Assembly: GCA_003427395.1 (NCBI GenBank)
Contig: BFEA01000542.1
Location: 445,699-465,923 of the forward strand
Source: Chara braunii
Taxonomy: Eukaryota > Streptophyta > Charophyceae > Charales > Characeae
Length of the DNA: 20,225 nucleotides
Reading direction: 5' to 3'
This document shows positions 1 through 8,792 of this stretch, one piece after another; position 1 is the first letter of the stretch, and each line of letters begins with the position of its first letter. The translations under genes were made by a program, and so were the position numbers. A model generated the notes under the pieces. It was not told where the DNA came from. It made no database searches and saw only the letters and a list, made by a program, of their open reading frames with translations.

Positions 1-67
<67 letters not shown>

Positions 68-84
68 TGAGAAAGAGTGAGTGT
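1..84 (+). repeat. (GA)n microsatellite at window start
   Basis: An uninterrupted GA dinucleotide run occupies the first 61 bases. It degrades into GAAAGAGTGA-type repeats up to about 84. The tract runs off the left edge, so its full length is unknown. Confidence 0.98.
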
Positions 85-452
85 TTTTTTGCAGCTCCAT
101 TCCTTTTGGATCTGATTCAGCGTGTACTTTGACCGTGGCAACCAAAGGTGTGAGGAGTTATCACGTAGAACTCTATTTACTGATTTATTTATTTTTGTTG
201 AAAATGCGATATTTTAAAAAATATCGTGATGAGGTAATGCCACGTAGGAACTGCAATCGAACGATGGGGAGGGATTGATTTCCCTCTCCCCAATATATTC
301 CCATGTGATTTGCATTTTTTTTTTTTAGTTATATATCGGAAAAGGTCGTGATGAGGTAATGCAATGTACGAACTGCGATCGAACGATGGGGAGGGGATCG
401 ATCTTCCCATAGAGATTAATATATATATATATATATATATACAGGGTCACCA

Positions 453-498
453 GCCCGTACGTACGGAGGTCCCCGGGCAGACCTCCGTACGTACGGGC
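453..498. repeat. Perfect 19-bp inverted repeat at transposon 5' end
   Basis: GCCCGTACGTACGGAGGTC (453-471) is exactly complementary to 480-498 across an 8-base spacer CCCGGGCA. It forms a GC-rich hairpin 11 bases inside the left terminus of the hAT-like element. The right end has no equally perfect counterpart. Confidence 0.95.
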
Positions 499-556
499 GT
501 TCGGGGTCTCGTACAAGGTCCGAACTCGACGGCGTTCAGCCCGCGCCAAAACTTAT

Positions 557-890
557 TTTGGGGCCTAAACATAATTTTTTTTCTCTGAATGTTTTTTTGT
601 GAGTTCTCTACGACGTGGAGTACATGCCTATAAAGTTTCAAGTCATTTGGCTTAGCCAAAAATGATTAAAAAATCGCCAAAGATGACGGTGTCAAAACGT
701 GCTCATCCACGTTTTTTTTCATTTTTTACTTTTTGTTTTCACTTTAGTTCGGGGTCTAAACAATTTTACTATTTTTTGAAACTCTTTTAGTGGGTTTTGC
801 ATTATGTGAAGTACAAATCTGTAAAAGCTATGCCAAAAAAAAAAAGAAAAATCGCAAAGATAACGGTGCCGAAAACGTGCTCGCGCACTC
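557..890 (+). repeat. Diverged direct duplication inside the hAT-like element
   Basis: About 557-715 and 749-890 align as direct repeats. Both start TTCGGGGTCTAAACAA or TTGGGGCCTAAACATA. Both pass through GTGGAGTACATGCCTATAAA or GTGAAGTACAAATCTGTAAA, and both end AATCGCAAAGATAACGGTG or AATCGCCAAAGATGACGGTG followed by AAAACGTGCTC. The copies are well diverged, so the duplication is older than the insertion or was inherited by the element family. Confidence 0.7.
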
Positions 891-1758
891 ACTAAATTTA
901 TTTATTTTTATTATTATTAGTATTTGTTTTTCGTATTTTATTTTTATTTCAAATTTGGTAAGGAATTTGGATGTAATGCTCAGGCAAATCTTGTTTATTT
1001 TTATTTTTTTCATATATATATATATTTTTAATGATTTTTTTGTTTTGTTTTTAATTTGGATCCGCGTTCGGCCCGAACGGTCGAACCCATCCCCAAGGGG
1101 TCCCATATGTTCGGGCGTTCGGGTTCAGGCGTTCGGTCCGTCTCAAACGCCGGTTACCCTGTATATATACATATAGTCACAAACAGAATTGCCCGGTAAA
1201 CCCGTAGGCAGAGAGAGAGAAGAGGATAACAAACTAGGGGTTGTGACGATATATATTTGTAGTCATGTTTCAGGAAAGGTTGTTATGAGGTAATACCACG
1301 TAGGCATTGCGTTCGAACAATGGGGAGAAGATGATTTTTTTTTTCCCCATAATATTTCCATGGGGATTTGCTTTTCTTTTCTTCCATATTTCGAAAAAGG
1401 TCGTAATAAGGTAATGTCACATGAAAATTGCGATCGAACGATGGGGAGATCGATGGAGAGGGGGTCGATCTCCCTCTCTCAATGATATTCCTATGGGGAT
1501 TTGCTGTTTTTGCTTTTTGAAAAATGAGATATTTTGAAAAAGGTCATGATGAGGTCATGCCACGTAGGAACTGTGATTGAATGATGGGAAGGGGGTCGAT
1601 CTCCCTCTCCCCATGATATTCCCAAGGGGATTTTCTGTTGTCGTTGTTTTGTCGAAAATGTCATATTTCGGAAAAGGTCACGATGAGGCAATGCCATGTA
1701 TAAATTGTGATCGAATGATGGGGAGGGAATCGATCTGCCTCTCCTCATGATATCCCAT

Positions 1759-1759
<1 letters not shown>

Positions 1760-1787
<28 letters not shown>
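1760..1787 (+). repeat. Poly-T tract inside the satellite
   Basis: A run of about 28 T occupies the normal T-tract position of a satellite monomer. It is the longest of the array and shows how homopolymer expansion makes monomer length vary. Confidence 0.95.
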
Positions 1788-1790
<3 letters not shown>

Positions 1791-2008
1791 TCATGTTTTC
1801 GAGAAGGTCGTAATGAGGTAATGCTACATAGGAATTGCGATCGAATGATGGGAAATAAATCAATCTCCCTCTCCTTATTATATTCCCATGGGGATTTATT
1901 GTTGTTTTCATTGAAAAATGTGATTTTTTGAAAAATGACATGATGAGTTAATGCCATGTTGGAACTGCGATCGAACATTGAAGAGGGGATCTCTCTCTCT
2001 CTCTCTCT

Positions 2009-2266
2009 CCATGATATTCTCATGGAAATTTGCAGTTTTTTTGTTGAAAAATATAATATTTTGGAAAAGGTCATGATGAGGTAATGTAACTTACGAACTA
2101 TGCTTGAACGATGGGTAGGGGATCAATCTGCTTTTCTCCATGATATTCTCATGGAAATTTGCAGTTTTTTTGTTGAAAAATATAATATTTTGGAAAAGGT
2201 CATGATGAGGTAATGTAACTTACGAACTATGCTTGAACGATGGGTAGGGGATCAATCTGCTTTTCT
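2009..2266. repeat. Two identical adjacent 129-bp satellite monomers
   Basis: Within the diverged satellite, 2009-2137 and 2138-2266 appear identical base for base. They share private variants such as GTAACTTACGAACTATGCTT and GATGGGTAGGGGATCAATC. This marks a recent single-monomer duplication and fixes the repeat length at 129 bp. Confidence 0.9.
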
Positions 2267-5244
2267 CCATGATATTCTCATGGGGATTTGCTAATTTTTT
2301 TTGTAAAAAAATGTCATACTTTGAAAAAGGTCACGATGAGGTAATACAATGTAGGAACTACGATCGAACGATGGGGAGGAAATCAATCTCCCTCTCCCCA
2401 GCGGTTTGCTGTTTTTTTGTTGAAAAATGTGATATTCCGAAAAAGGCCATGATGAGTTAATGCCACATTGGAATTGTGCTTGAATGATGGGGAGGGGTTC
2501 GATTCCCCTCTCCCCATGATATTCCAATGGGGATTTGCTGTTTTTTTTGTTGAAAAATGTGATATATTTCGGAAAAGGGCATGATGAGGTAATGCCACGT
2601 ACGAACTCTGATCGAAAAATGGGAAGGGGATCGATCTCACTCTCTCCATGATATTCCTATGGAGTTTTTTTTTTTGTAGAAAAATGCCATACTTCGGAAA
2701 AGATCATGATGAGGTAATGTCAGGTAGGAACTGCGATTGAACGATTTAGGGAGATCGATCTCCCTCTCCTCATGATATTCCGACGGGGATTTGCCGTTTT
2801 TTTAATTGAAAATTGTGATATATCATAAAAAGTCATGATGAGGTGGTGCCATGCCAAAACTGCGGTCGAACGATATGGAGGGGATCGGTATTCCTCTCCC
2901 CATAATATTCTTATGGGGATGCATTTTTAAAAAAAATATAAATATGATATTTCGAAAAAGGTTGTGCTGAGGTAATGTCATGCAGAAACTACAATCGAAC
3001 AATGTGGAGAGGATCGATATCCCTCTCTCCATGATATCCCATAAGGATTTGCTATTTGTTTTGTAAAAAAATGTGATATTTAAAAAATGGTCATGAAAAA
3101 ATAACGCCACATAGGAACTGCGATTGAACGATAGGTAGGGGGTCGATCACCCTCTCTCCATGCTATTCCCATAGGGATTTGCTGTTTCTTTTTGTTAAAA
3201 AATTTGATATTTCATAAAAATGTATGATGAGATACTGCCACATAGGAACTGTGATGGAACGATGGGGAGGCGATCGATCTCCTTCTCCTCATGATATTGC
3301 CATGGGGATTTGCTGTTTTTTTTTTGTTAAAAAATGTGATGTTTCAGAAAAGATCATGATGAGGTAATGCCACATAGGAACTGCGATCGAACGATGGCAA
3401 GGGGCTGATCTTCTTCTCCCTGTGATATTCCCATGTAGATGTTTTTTTTTTTTATTATAGAAAAATATCATATATCGGACAAGATAATGGTAAGGTAATG
3501 CCAACAGAAACTGCGATCGAACGATGGAAAAAAAATTGATCTTTCTCCCCATGATGTCCCATGGGGATTTTATTTTTTTTTATGTGATATTTTAAAAAAG
3601 GTCATGGTGAGGTGATTTCACATAGAAATTACGATCGAACGATTGAAAGGGATCGATCTCCTTCTGATGTTTTTTAAATAAAAAAATAAAGTATTTCAGA
3701 AAATGTGATGATGAGGTAACGCAATGTAGGAATTGCGATAAAAAGATGGGGATAGAATCAATTTCCTTCTCCCTAGGATATCGCATGGGGATTCGCTATT
3801 TCTTTTTCTTTTTTTTTTCGAATTTTGTTTCGGAGGAGATCGTGATGTGGTAATGCCACGTAGGAACTGCGATCGAACAATGACAAGGAGACCGGTTTCC
3901 CTTTCCCCATGATATTCTCATGGGGATTTGCTGTTTTTTTGTTTAAAAATGTGACCACGATATTCCCATGGGGATTTGTTGTTTTTGTTGTTGAAAAATG
4001 TGATATTTCGGAAATGGTGGTGATAAGGGAATGCCGTGTAGGAACTCCGATCGAATGTTGCAGAGGGGATCGATCTCCGTCTCCCCATGATATCGTATGG
4101 GGATTCACATTTTCTTTGAAAAAAAATGTCATGATAAGGTAATGCCACCTAAAAACTGCGAGTACGACAGGGAGGGGTCGATCTCCTTCTCACCATGATA
4201 TTCCGATGAAGATTTGTTGTTCTTTTTGTTGAAAAATTTGATATTTGGAAAAAAGGTTATGATGAGGTAATGCCACGTACGAACTGCGATCGAACGATGG
4301 GGAGAGGGTCGATCTTTCTTTCCCGATGATATTCCCATGGGGTTTGCTATTTTTTTTTTTTTATAATGAGAACTATGATATTTTAGAAAATGTCATGATG
4401 AAGTAATGCCATGTAGGAACTGCGATGAAATGATGGCAAGGGGGATTTGCTGTTGTTTTTTTTTCATTCCAGAAAGATATCATATTTTAGAAAAGGTCAC
4501 GATGAGGAATTGCCACGTAGGTAATGAAAAATATGATATTTCAGAAAATGTCATGATGAGGTTCTCCCTCTCCCCATGATATTCCCATTGGGATTTGCTG
4601 TTTTTTTTTTTCCATTTCAGAAAGATGTCATATTTCGGAAAAGGTCATGATGAGGTAATGCCACGTAGGAACTGTGATTAAACGATGGGGAGGGAATTGA
4701 TCTCCCTCTCCCCATAATACCCCATAGGGATTTGCATTTTTTTTTAATTGAAAAATGTGATATTTCAAAAAAGGTCATGATAAGGTAATGCCGCGTAGAA
4801 ATTATGATCGAGCGATGGGGAGGTTGTGATCCCTCTCTCCGCATAATATTCCTATGGGGATTTACTGTTTGTTTTTTAATAGAGAAATGTCATATTTCGG
4901 AAATGGTGATGATGAGGTAATGCCATGAAGGAACTGCGATCGAACGATGGGGAGGTAATCGATCTGCCTCTCATCATAATATCCCATAGAGATTTTTTTT
5001 TTTTTAGTTATATTTCGAAAAAGGTCATGATGACGTAATGTCACGTAGAAATTGCGATCGAATGATGGAAAAGAGATCGATCTCCTTCTTCACACGATGT
5101 TCCCATGGGGATTTGCTGTTTTTTTTTTTTGAAAAATATATATATATTTTAAAGGTGATGATGAGGTAATGCCACGTAGGAACTGCGATTGGACGATAGA
5201 GAGGTGATTTTTTTTTTGAAGTCATGGTTGGGAAAGGTCTTGAC

Positions 5245-6090
5245 GACGGTCCGACGTTTCATGAACACCAAACGCTCTCTTTTGATCGAACCGGAGAGGG
5301 TTCGACCTTTGTGAAATGTCGGACTTTCTTGGGTCCGATAACCGGATAGGGTCTGACTTTTGTGGAACGCCGGATCCTCTACGGTCCGATCAAAGGAGAG
5401 AGTCCAACGTTTCTTAAACGCCAGACCCTCTCCTGTCCGATCACCATAGAGGGTCCAGCGTTTCACGACCATCGGGCCTTCTCCGATAATCAGACCAAAG
5501 AGATCCGACGGTTCACAAACGTTAAACCCTCTACACTTCTCGTGTCTGAAGAGGGTCTGACATTTTATAAACGTCGGCCCCTCTTTGGTGCGATCACCGC
5601 AGAGGTTCGACGTTCGTAAAACGTTGAACCCTCTACAGTTCGTGTGTTCGAAGAGGGTCCGGCGTTTCAAAAATGTCGGACCCTCTGCGGTCCGATCATC
5701 GTAGAGGGTTCGAAGTTTGTAAAACGTTAGACCCTCTGAGGTCAGATCATCGGAGATGGTCTGACGTTCAGTGAATGTTGGACCCTCCTTGGTATGATCA
5801 TTGGAGAGGGTCCGATGTTTCACAAACACCGGACCCTCTACGGTTCGATCACTGGAGAAGGTCTGACGTTTGTGAAACATTAGACCCTCTATGGTCGGAT
5901 CACTGGAGATGGGTCGACATTCGGTAAACGCTGGACCCTCCCCGGTACGATCGCTAGAGAGTGTCCGTTGTTTGTGAAACGTTAGATCCTCTGCGGTCCG
6001 ATCACCGAAGATGGTCTGACGTTCCGTGAACGTTGGACCCTCCTTGGTACGATCACTGGAGAGGGTCTGCTGTTTTTTGAACATTGGTGA
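5245..6090 (-). repeat. 51-bp minisatellite, ~17 units, encoding a 17-aa repeat
   Basis: The anchor GAGGGTCYGACG recurs at 5245, 5296, 5347, 5398, 5449, 5500, 5551, 5602, 5653, 5704, 5755, 5806, 5857, 5908, 5959, 6010 and 6061. It is spaced by exactly 51 bp with no insertion or deletion, although the units differ at many positions. Each unit carries the dyad GAGGGTCCGACGTTT / AAACGTCGGACCCTC, followed by a linker of the type TGCGGTCCGATCAYCGGA. Because 51 equals 17 codons, a 311-codon frame stays open on the - strand (5149-6084). It reads as repeats of the form DRTxEGPTFxKRRTLSx. No ATG-led gene structure, signal peptide or known domain is visible, so I annotate a repeat and only note the frame. 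I do not recognise the family. Confidence 0.92.
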
Positions 6091-6107
6091 TGTAGCGATG
6101 ATAATTG

Positions 6108-6629
6108 TTTATTTCTTCGACGGGTCATTGCATATATTTGCCCGTCCAAGAAAAAAGTAGAGGAGTTCGAAAGAAAAAGGTCAACAACTGGTCCAAATTC
6201 TATCGTGATAAGGTTTGAGCTCTTGATAGGGTTAGTGGCATCCATGAGACTGGGTGTGGTGCTATAGTTTTCTTCACGGAAGACAGGGGTGTGAATTGGT
6301 ACTACTATGATGGCATGGAGAACTCCGAGGGCGACAAGGCAATGATGGATAAGGGCAAGGTTGATGACCGAGACTTGAGGAAATTTTACCTCATTTCGTT
6401 TCACGATGAGCAGGGGACCGACTGGGTCAGTGTCGATAAGAAAGTCAGGTTCGACCTTGCCCTGTTAAAGGGATACGGTCAGAAGGCGTTCGCTATGAAC
6501 GCGTTCGATGTCAAGGGGGATGAAACTGACATTCGGATGGTTCATCTGGTTGATTTCCTTAACATGACCAATAGTTATAAAAACCCGAAGATCGACGTCG
6601 GTCACCAGTTCACGAGCCTTGTCCCGTAG
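6108..6629 (+). pseudogene. Coding-looking fragment of unknown family, one internal stop
   Basis: The + frame ending at TAG 6627-6629 is open from 6219. It continues upstream in the same frame to about 6108 across a single TGA (6216-6218), which could be a decayed CGA. Codons are strongly G-rich in first position and use GAC, GTC, TTC and AAG freely, as in real coding DNA. Readable segments include KKKVNNWSKFYRDKV before the stop, then HETGCGAIVFFTEDRGVNWY, DWVSVDKKVRFDLALLKGYG and DIRMVHLVDFLNMTNSYKNP. No ATG clearly starts it. The fragment is soluble-looking, with no membrane segment and no motif I recognise. The opposite strand is also partly open (6465-6692), but its codon composition looks less gene-like. 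It directly follows the 51-bp array. It is most likely a broken piece of a host gene or mobile-element gene. Confidence 0.4.
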
Positions 6630-6673
6630 GATGCTTAAGTCCAAAGTCTTTCTGGTGACACCAAATTGTTTAA

Positions 6674-6916
6674 ACTCCTCATGAACATTCAAAAGGGAAG
6701 GATAAGGTAATTACATACTCCAGGCGGTCACGGGGAGGTTCAGTGGATAAGTCTGCGAAAAGGAAGGTGCTCGCCACACCTCTATCACCACTCGCAAGAC
6801 TTTCTGCGACTGCTGACACTTCACGCTCGCGGCAGACAGATCTTCAACAGAATAAAACCTCTGTTAATTTTCAGGTGGGAGGAACATTTGCCTTGTTCGA
6901 GCAACATTTAAATTAA
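6674..6916 (+). pseudogene. Short open stretch, possible second piece of the upstream fragment
   Basis: This + frame is open from just after TAA 6671-6673 to TAA 6914-6916. It contains VDKSAKRKVLATPLSPLARL, then an S/T/R-rich stretch, and NKTSVNFQVGGTFALFEQHL before the stop. It begins 45 bases after the previous fragment, in another frame. An AAG|GTAATT sequence near 6705, resembling a plant splice donor, lies inside it. It could be a frameshifted continuation or a second exon of the same broken gene. It could also be chance; no family is recognised. Confidence 0.22.
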
Positions 6917-7066
6917 CATTAGTGGTAAAAGTAAGATTTCATGGGCCAGTCAATAATTCTCCAACAATGCGATCATGACATACATGTTGTTTAAGTCATG
7001 ACTAACATTGGCAAAACTAAGTACGTCTTTTTCAAAAAAGATAGGCTAGAAGTACAAGGACTTTCC

Positions 7067-7067
<1 letters not shown>
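6917..7067. other. Unassigned AT-rich spacer
   Basis: AT-rich DNA between the coding-looking fragments and a GA microsatellite. No frame, repeat or structural element could be supported. Confidence 0.5.

Positions 7068-7148
<81 letters not shown>
7068..7148 (+). repeat. (GA)n microsatellite
   Basis: About 80 bases of uninterrupted GA repeats. Confidence 0.98.
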
Positions 7149-7151
<3 letters not shown>

Positions 7152-8019
7152 CACAAAACATGGAGTTTTATCCTATATAGGGGGAGTGTATGGGCCTCAC
7201 CACATCATGGGATCAAATGCAACTCTGTGGACGAAAAGCTGTTGTGTTTTGTTCCTCCCTTCTGAATCACGTTGTTTGAATTATCATATGTCAAGGCCAT
7301 GTACATCGTTGGAGAAGTATTACACACCAGACCCACGGTAATGACTGAGGCACTGATGCCTACGGGGCTTACTTCATGTACTTGGCTATCACGATTATGA
7401 CTCTCACGGATGATGTCGTCCTTCTTGTGTGTTTCCGTGTCTCCTAACAAACGGGGATGTCAGGGTCTTCATCGCGCAACTGGTTATTTTTCATTGTTAA
7501 AAAAAAACAAAGGCTTCATTCTATTCGTGGGGAGCAACATATTCTGGGAACTGGGCCCTGCGTCCCTTGTGAAGTTTTTTCCCAACAACATGAGAATATT
7601 GTGACCATTACTACCCGACTGCAGCAGGGAAAATAACGATAAGCACTACTCAAGAGACCCTTATTAAACCTCTTGTTAAAGTCCTACGCCCTGCTCCTAA
7701 CACTGCCTTTCCGACAACCAACTATTCTTTACCATCTCCATCCGGCCTTCCTTTCACAGACCCCCCTCTTTCTAATGACGACCCGAAACTACCCCTGTAC
7801 ATCTCTTCCAAGCTCCGCACTCTCTATTGTCTCCTCATCACGCCTGCGTTTTCTTTCTCCGCCCATTCATGTTTTCTCCAATCGCAAGTGCAGACCTCTT
7901 TCTCCTGCGCACGGGATCCACTTCTCTGTGTTCGTGCCTCATTCACGCCTTTCCTTTGCTTGGAGAGATCCTTGACCGCCTTTTCTGACAGTACGTCTCT
8001 TTCGTTCGTTCGTCGTTCG
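7149..8019. other. Unassigned sequence without a supported gene
   Basis: Only short open frames are present. A - strand one (7205-7450) and a + strand one (7673-7975) carry no recognisable motif or coding bias. The part from about 7680 to 7975 is pyrimidine-rich on the + strand, which explains its long stop-free run. Confidence 0.5.
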
Positions 8020-8078
8020 TGTGTGTCTGTGAGTGAGTGAGTGAGTGAGTGAGTGTGTGTGTGTGTGTATGTGTGTGT

Positions 8079-8164
<86 letters not shown>

Positions 8165-8191
8165 AAAAAAAAAAAGAGAGAGAGAGAGAGA
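8020..8191 (+). repeat. Compound microsatellite (GAGT)n-(GT)n-(GA)n-A12-(GA)n
   Basis: A GTGA tetranucleotide run (about 8029-8054) passes into about 95 bases of GT with two TAT interruptions. GA repeats (8147-8164), about 12 A and another GA run to 8191 follow. Stop-free frames through it encode only CVCV or THTH runs and are not genes. Confidence 0.97.
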
Positions 8192-8196
8192 TGTTG

Positions 8197-8259
8197 GAAA
8201 GGTGGTTATGCACTTGTTCCTTTCGGCTATGTTTGCTAAGGGGACCCTAACCACCTTTC
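8197..8259. repeat. 12-bp perfect inverted repeat between two GA tracts
   Basis: GAAAGGTGGTTA (8197-8208) and TAACCACCTTTC (8248-8259) are exact complements around a 39-base loop. The structure lies between the compound microsatellite and the next GA tract. Confidence 0.85.
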
Positions 8260-8284
8260 AGACATGTGATCCCTCTTCTACATG

Positions 8285-8302
8285 TGAGAGAGAGAGAGAG
8301 AG
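8285..8302 (+). repeat. Short (GA)n tract
   Basis: Nine GA units follow the sequence ACATGTGA..CTACATGTGA, in which ACATGTGA is itself repeated (8262 and 8279). Confidence 0.9.
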
Positions 8303-8303
8303 G

Positions 8304-8537
8304 TGTAACCCATCAACGTAGTGGCATGATGTCGGGGAACAGTCTAAGGGCGTACTCATACGGGGACTTGAAGTTGCAAAAATATCTGTGATATTTGGTC
8401 CATGTATTTGCGCCTTTAAATGTTCGTGTGGTCGCACACGTATTCCGTGTGCAGAAAGGACAAAGTTGCAACCCTGACATTTGCACCTCACAGGAACGGC
8501 ATGTAGTCCCACTGATTGCCCTAAAAAATATATGGAG
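8304..8537. other. Unassigned sequence with a small overlapping-hairpin motif
   Basis: No gene is seen. Around 8425-8451 the order CGTGTG, CACACG, CCGTGTG allows two mutually exclusive hairpins sharing the central CACACG arm. Confidence 0.45.
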
Positions 8538-8561
8538 TTTTTTTTTTTTTTTTTTTTTTTT
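8538..8561 (+). repeat. Poly-T tract
   Basis: A run of about 24 T. It may be the A-tail of an old reverse-strand retroposon, but no diagnostic body is visible next to it. Confidence 0.95.
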
Positions 8562-8721
8562 AATGTTGAAATTACATATACGGCTGTTTCACGAATTCGT
8601 AAATTCCTTCACAAGAAACAAAAATCGAACAGGTAATAGGAGGTGGTCTCAAATTCCTCCCTCCTGTGGCTTTGTAGGCCGCTAACATTTGGTCCATGAA
8701 AAAATTCAATTGGGTAGCCGG

Positions 8722-8746
8722 CGTACACACAGACGCGCGCACGCGT

Positions 8747-8789
<43 letters not shown>
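8722..8789 (+). repeat. (CA)n microsatellite with GCGC-rich head
   Basis: Imperfect ACACACAGACGCGCGCACGCG passes into about 42 bases of pure CA repeats. Confidence 0.97.

Positions 8790-8792
<3 letters not shown>

Larger units (their letters stand above)
442..1161. mobile_element. Non-autonomous hAT-like DNA transposon (MITE-like, 720 bp)
   Basis: Terminal inverted repeats CAGGGTCACCAGC (442-454) and, on the other strand, CAGGGTAACCGGC (ending at 1161) match at 11 of 13 positions. They fit the CAGGG terminus of hAT elements. An 8-bp duplication TATATATA flanks both sides (434-441 and 1162-1169), the length expected for hAT. However, the target is an AT microsatellite, so a TA or other TSD cannot be excluded. 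The ends are GC-rich with repeated GCGTTCGG motifs (497, about 1063, 1117, 1132), like subterminal transposase-binding repeats. The interior is AT-rich with no transposase. The element lies near the left edge of the 129-bp satellite, which resumes near 1255. Its mobilising autonomous partner is unknown. Confidence 0.75.
190..5240. repeat. Tandem satellite, ~129-bp monomer, ~35 copies
   Basis: A head-to-tail array in which each monomer reads, in order: a T-tract followed by GTTGAAAAATGTGATATTTC, then GGAAAAGGTCATGATGAGGT, AATGCCACGTAGGAACTGCG, ATCGAACGATGGGGAGGGG, ATCGATCTCCCTCTCCCCAT and GATATTCCCATGGGGATTTG. The anchor GAGGTAATG recurs near 231, 352, 1287, 1408, 1685, 1815, 2078, 2207, 2337 and so on to 5161. 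Spacing is mostly 118-135 bp and averages 129. Copies differ by substitutions, by T-tract length (6 to about 28 T) and by a few deletions, for example near 3955 and 4560. Each unit has two dyads: GGGGAG..ATCGAT..CTCCCC and CCCCATG-N7-CATGGGG. Short open frames on the - strand share a repeated peptide theme (SFDRSSYVALPHHDLFRNIT), which I attribute to the repeat itself and not to a gene. The family is not one I recognise. Confidence 0.93.

Noticed and set aside
190-5240. Many 60-119-codon - strand frames in the satellite sharing a SFDRSSYVALPHHDLFRN-like peptide.
   Set aside because: The similarity follows from the tandem DNA repeat. The frames are short, are broken by T-tract length changes, and have no gene architecture.
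190-5240. CATGATGAGG in each 129-bp monomer as a possible hammerhead core.
   Set aside because: The core would need CTGATGA, and no GAAA with flanking complementary stems sits at the right distance.
8040-8254. Frames encoding CVCV, THTH or SLSL runs.
   Set aside because: They are direct translations of microsatellites.
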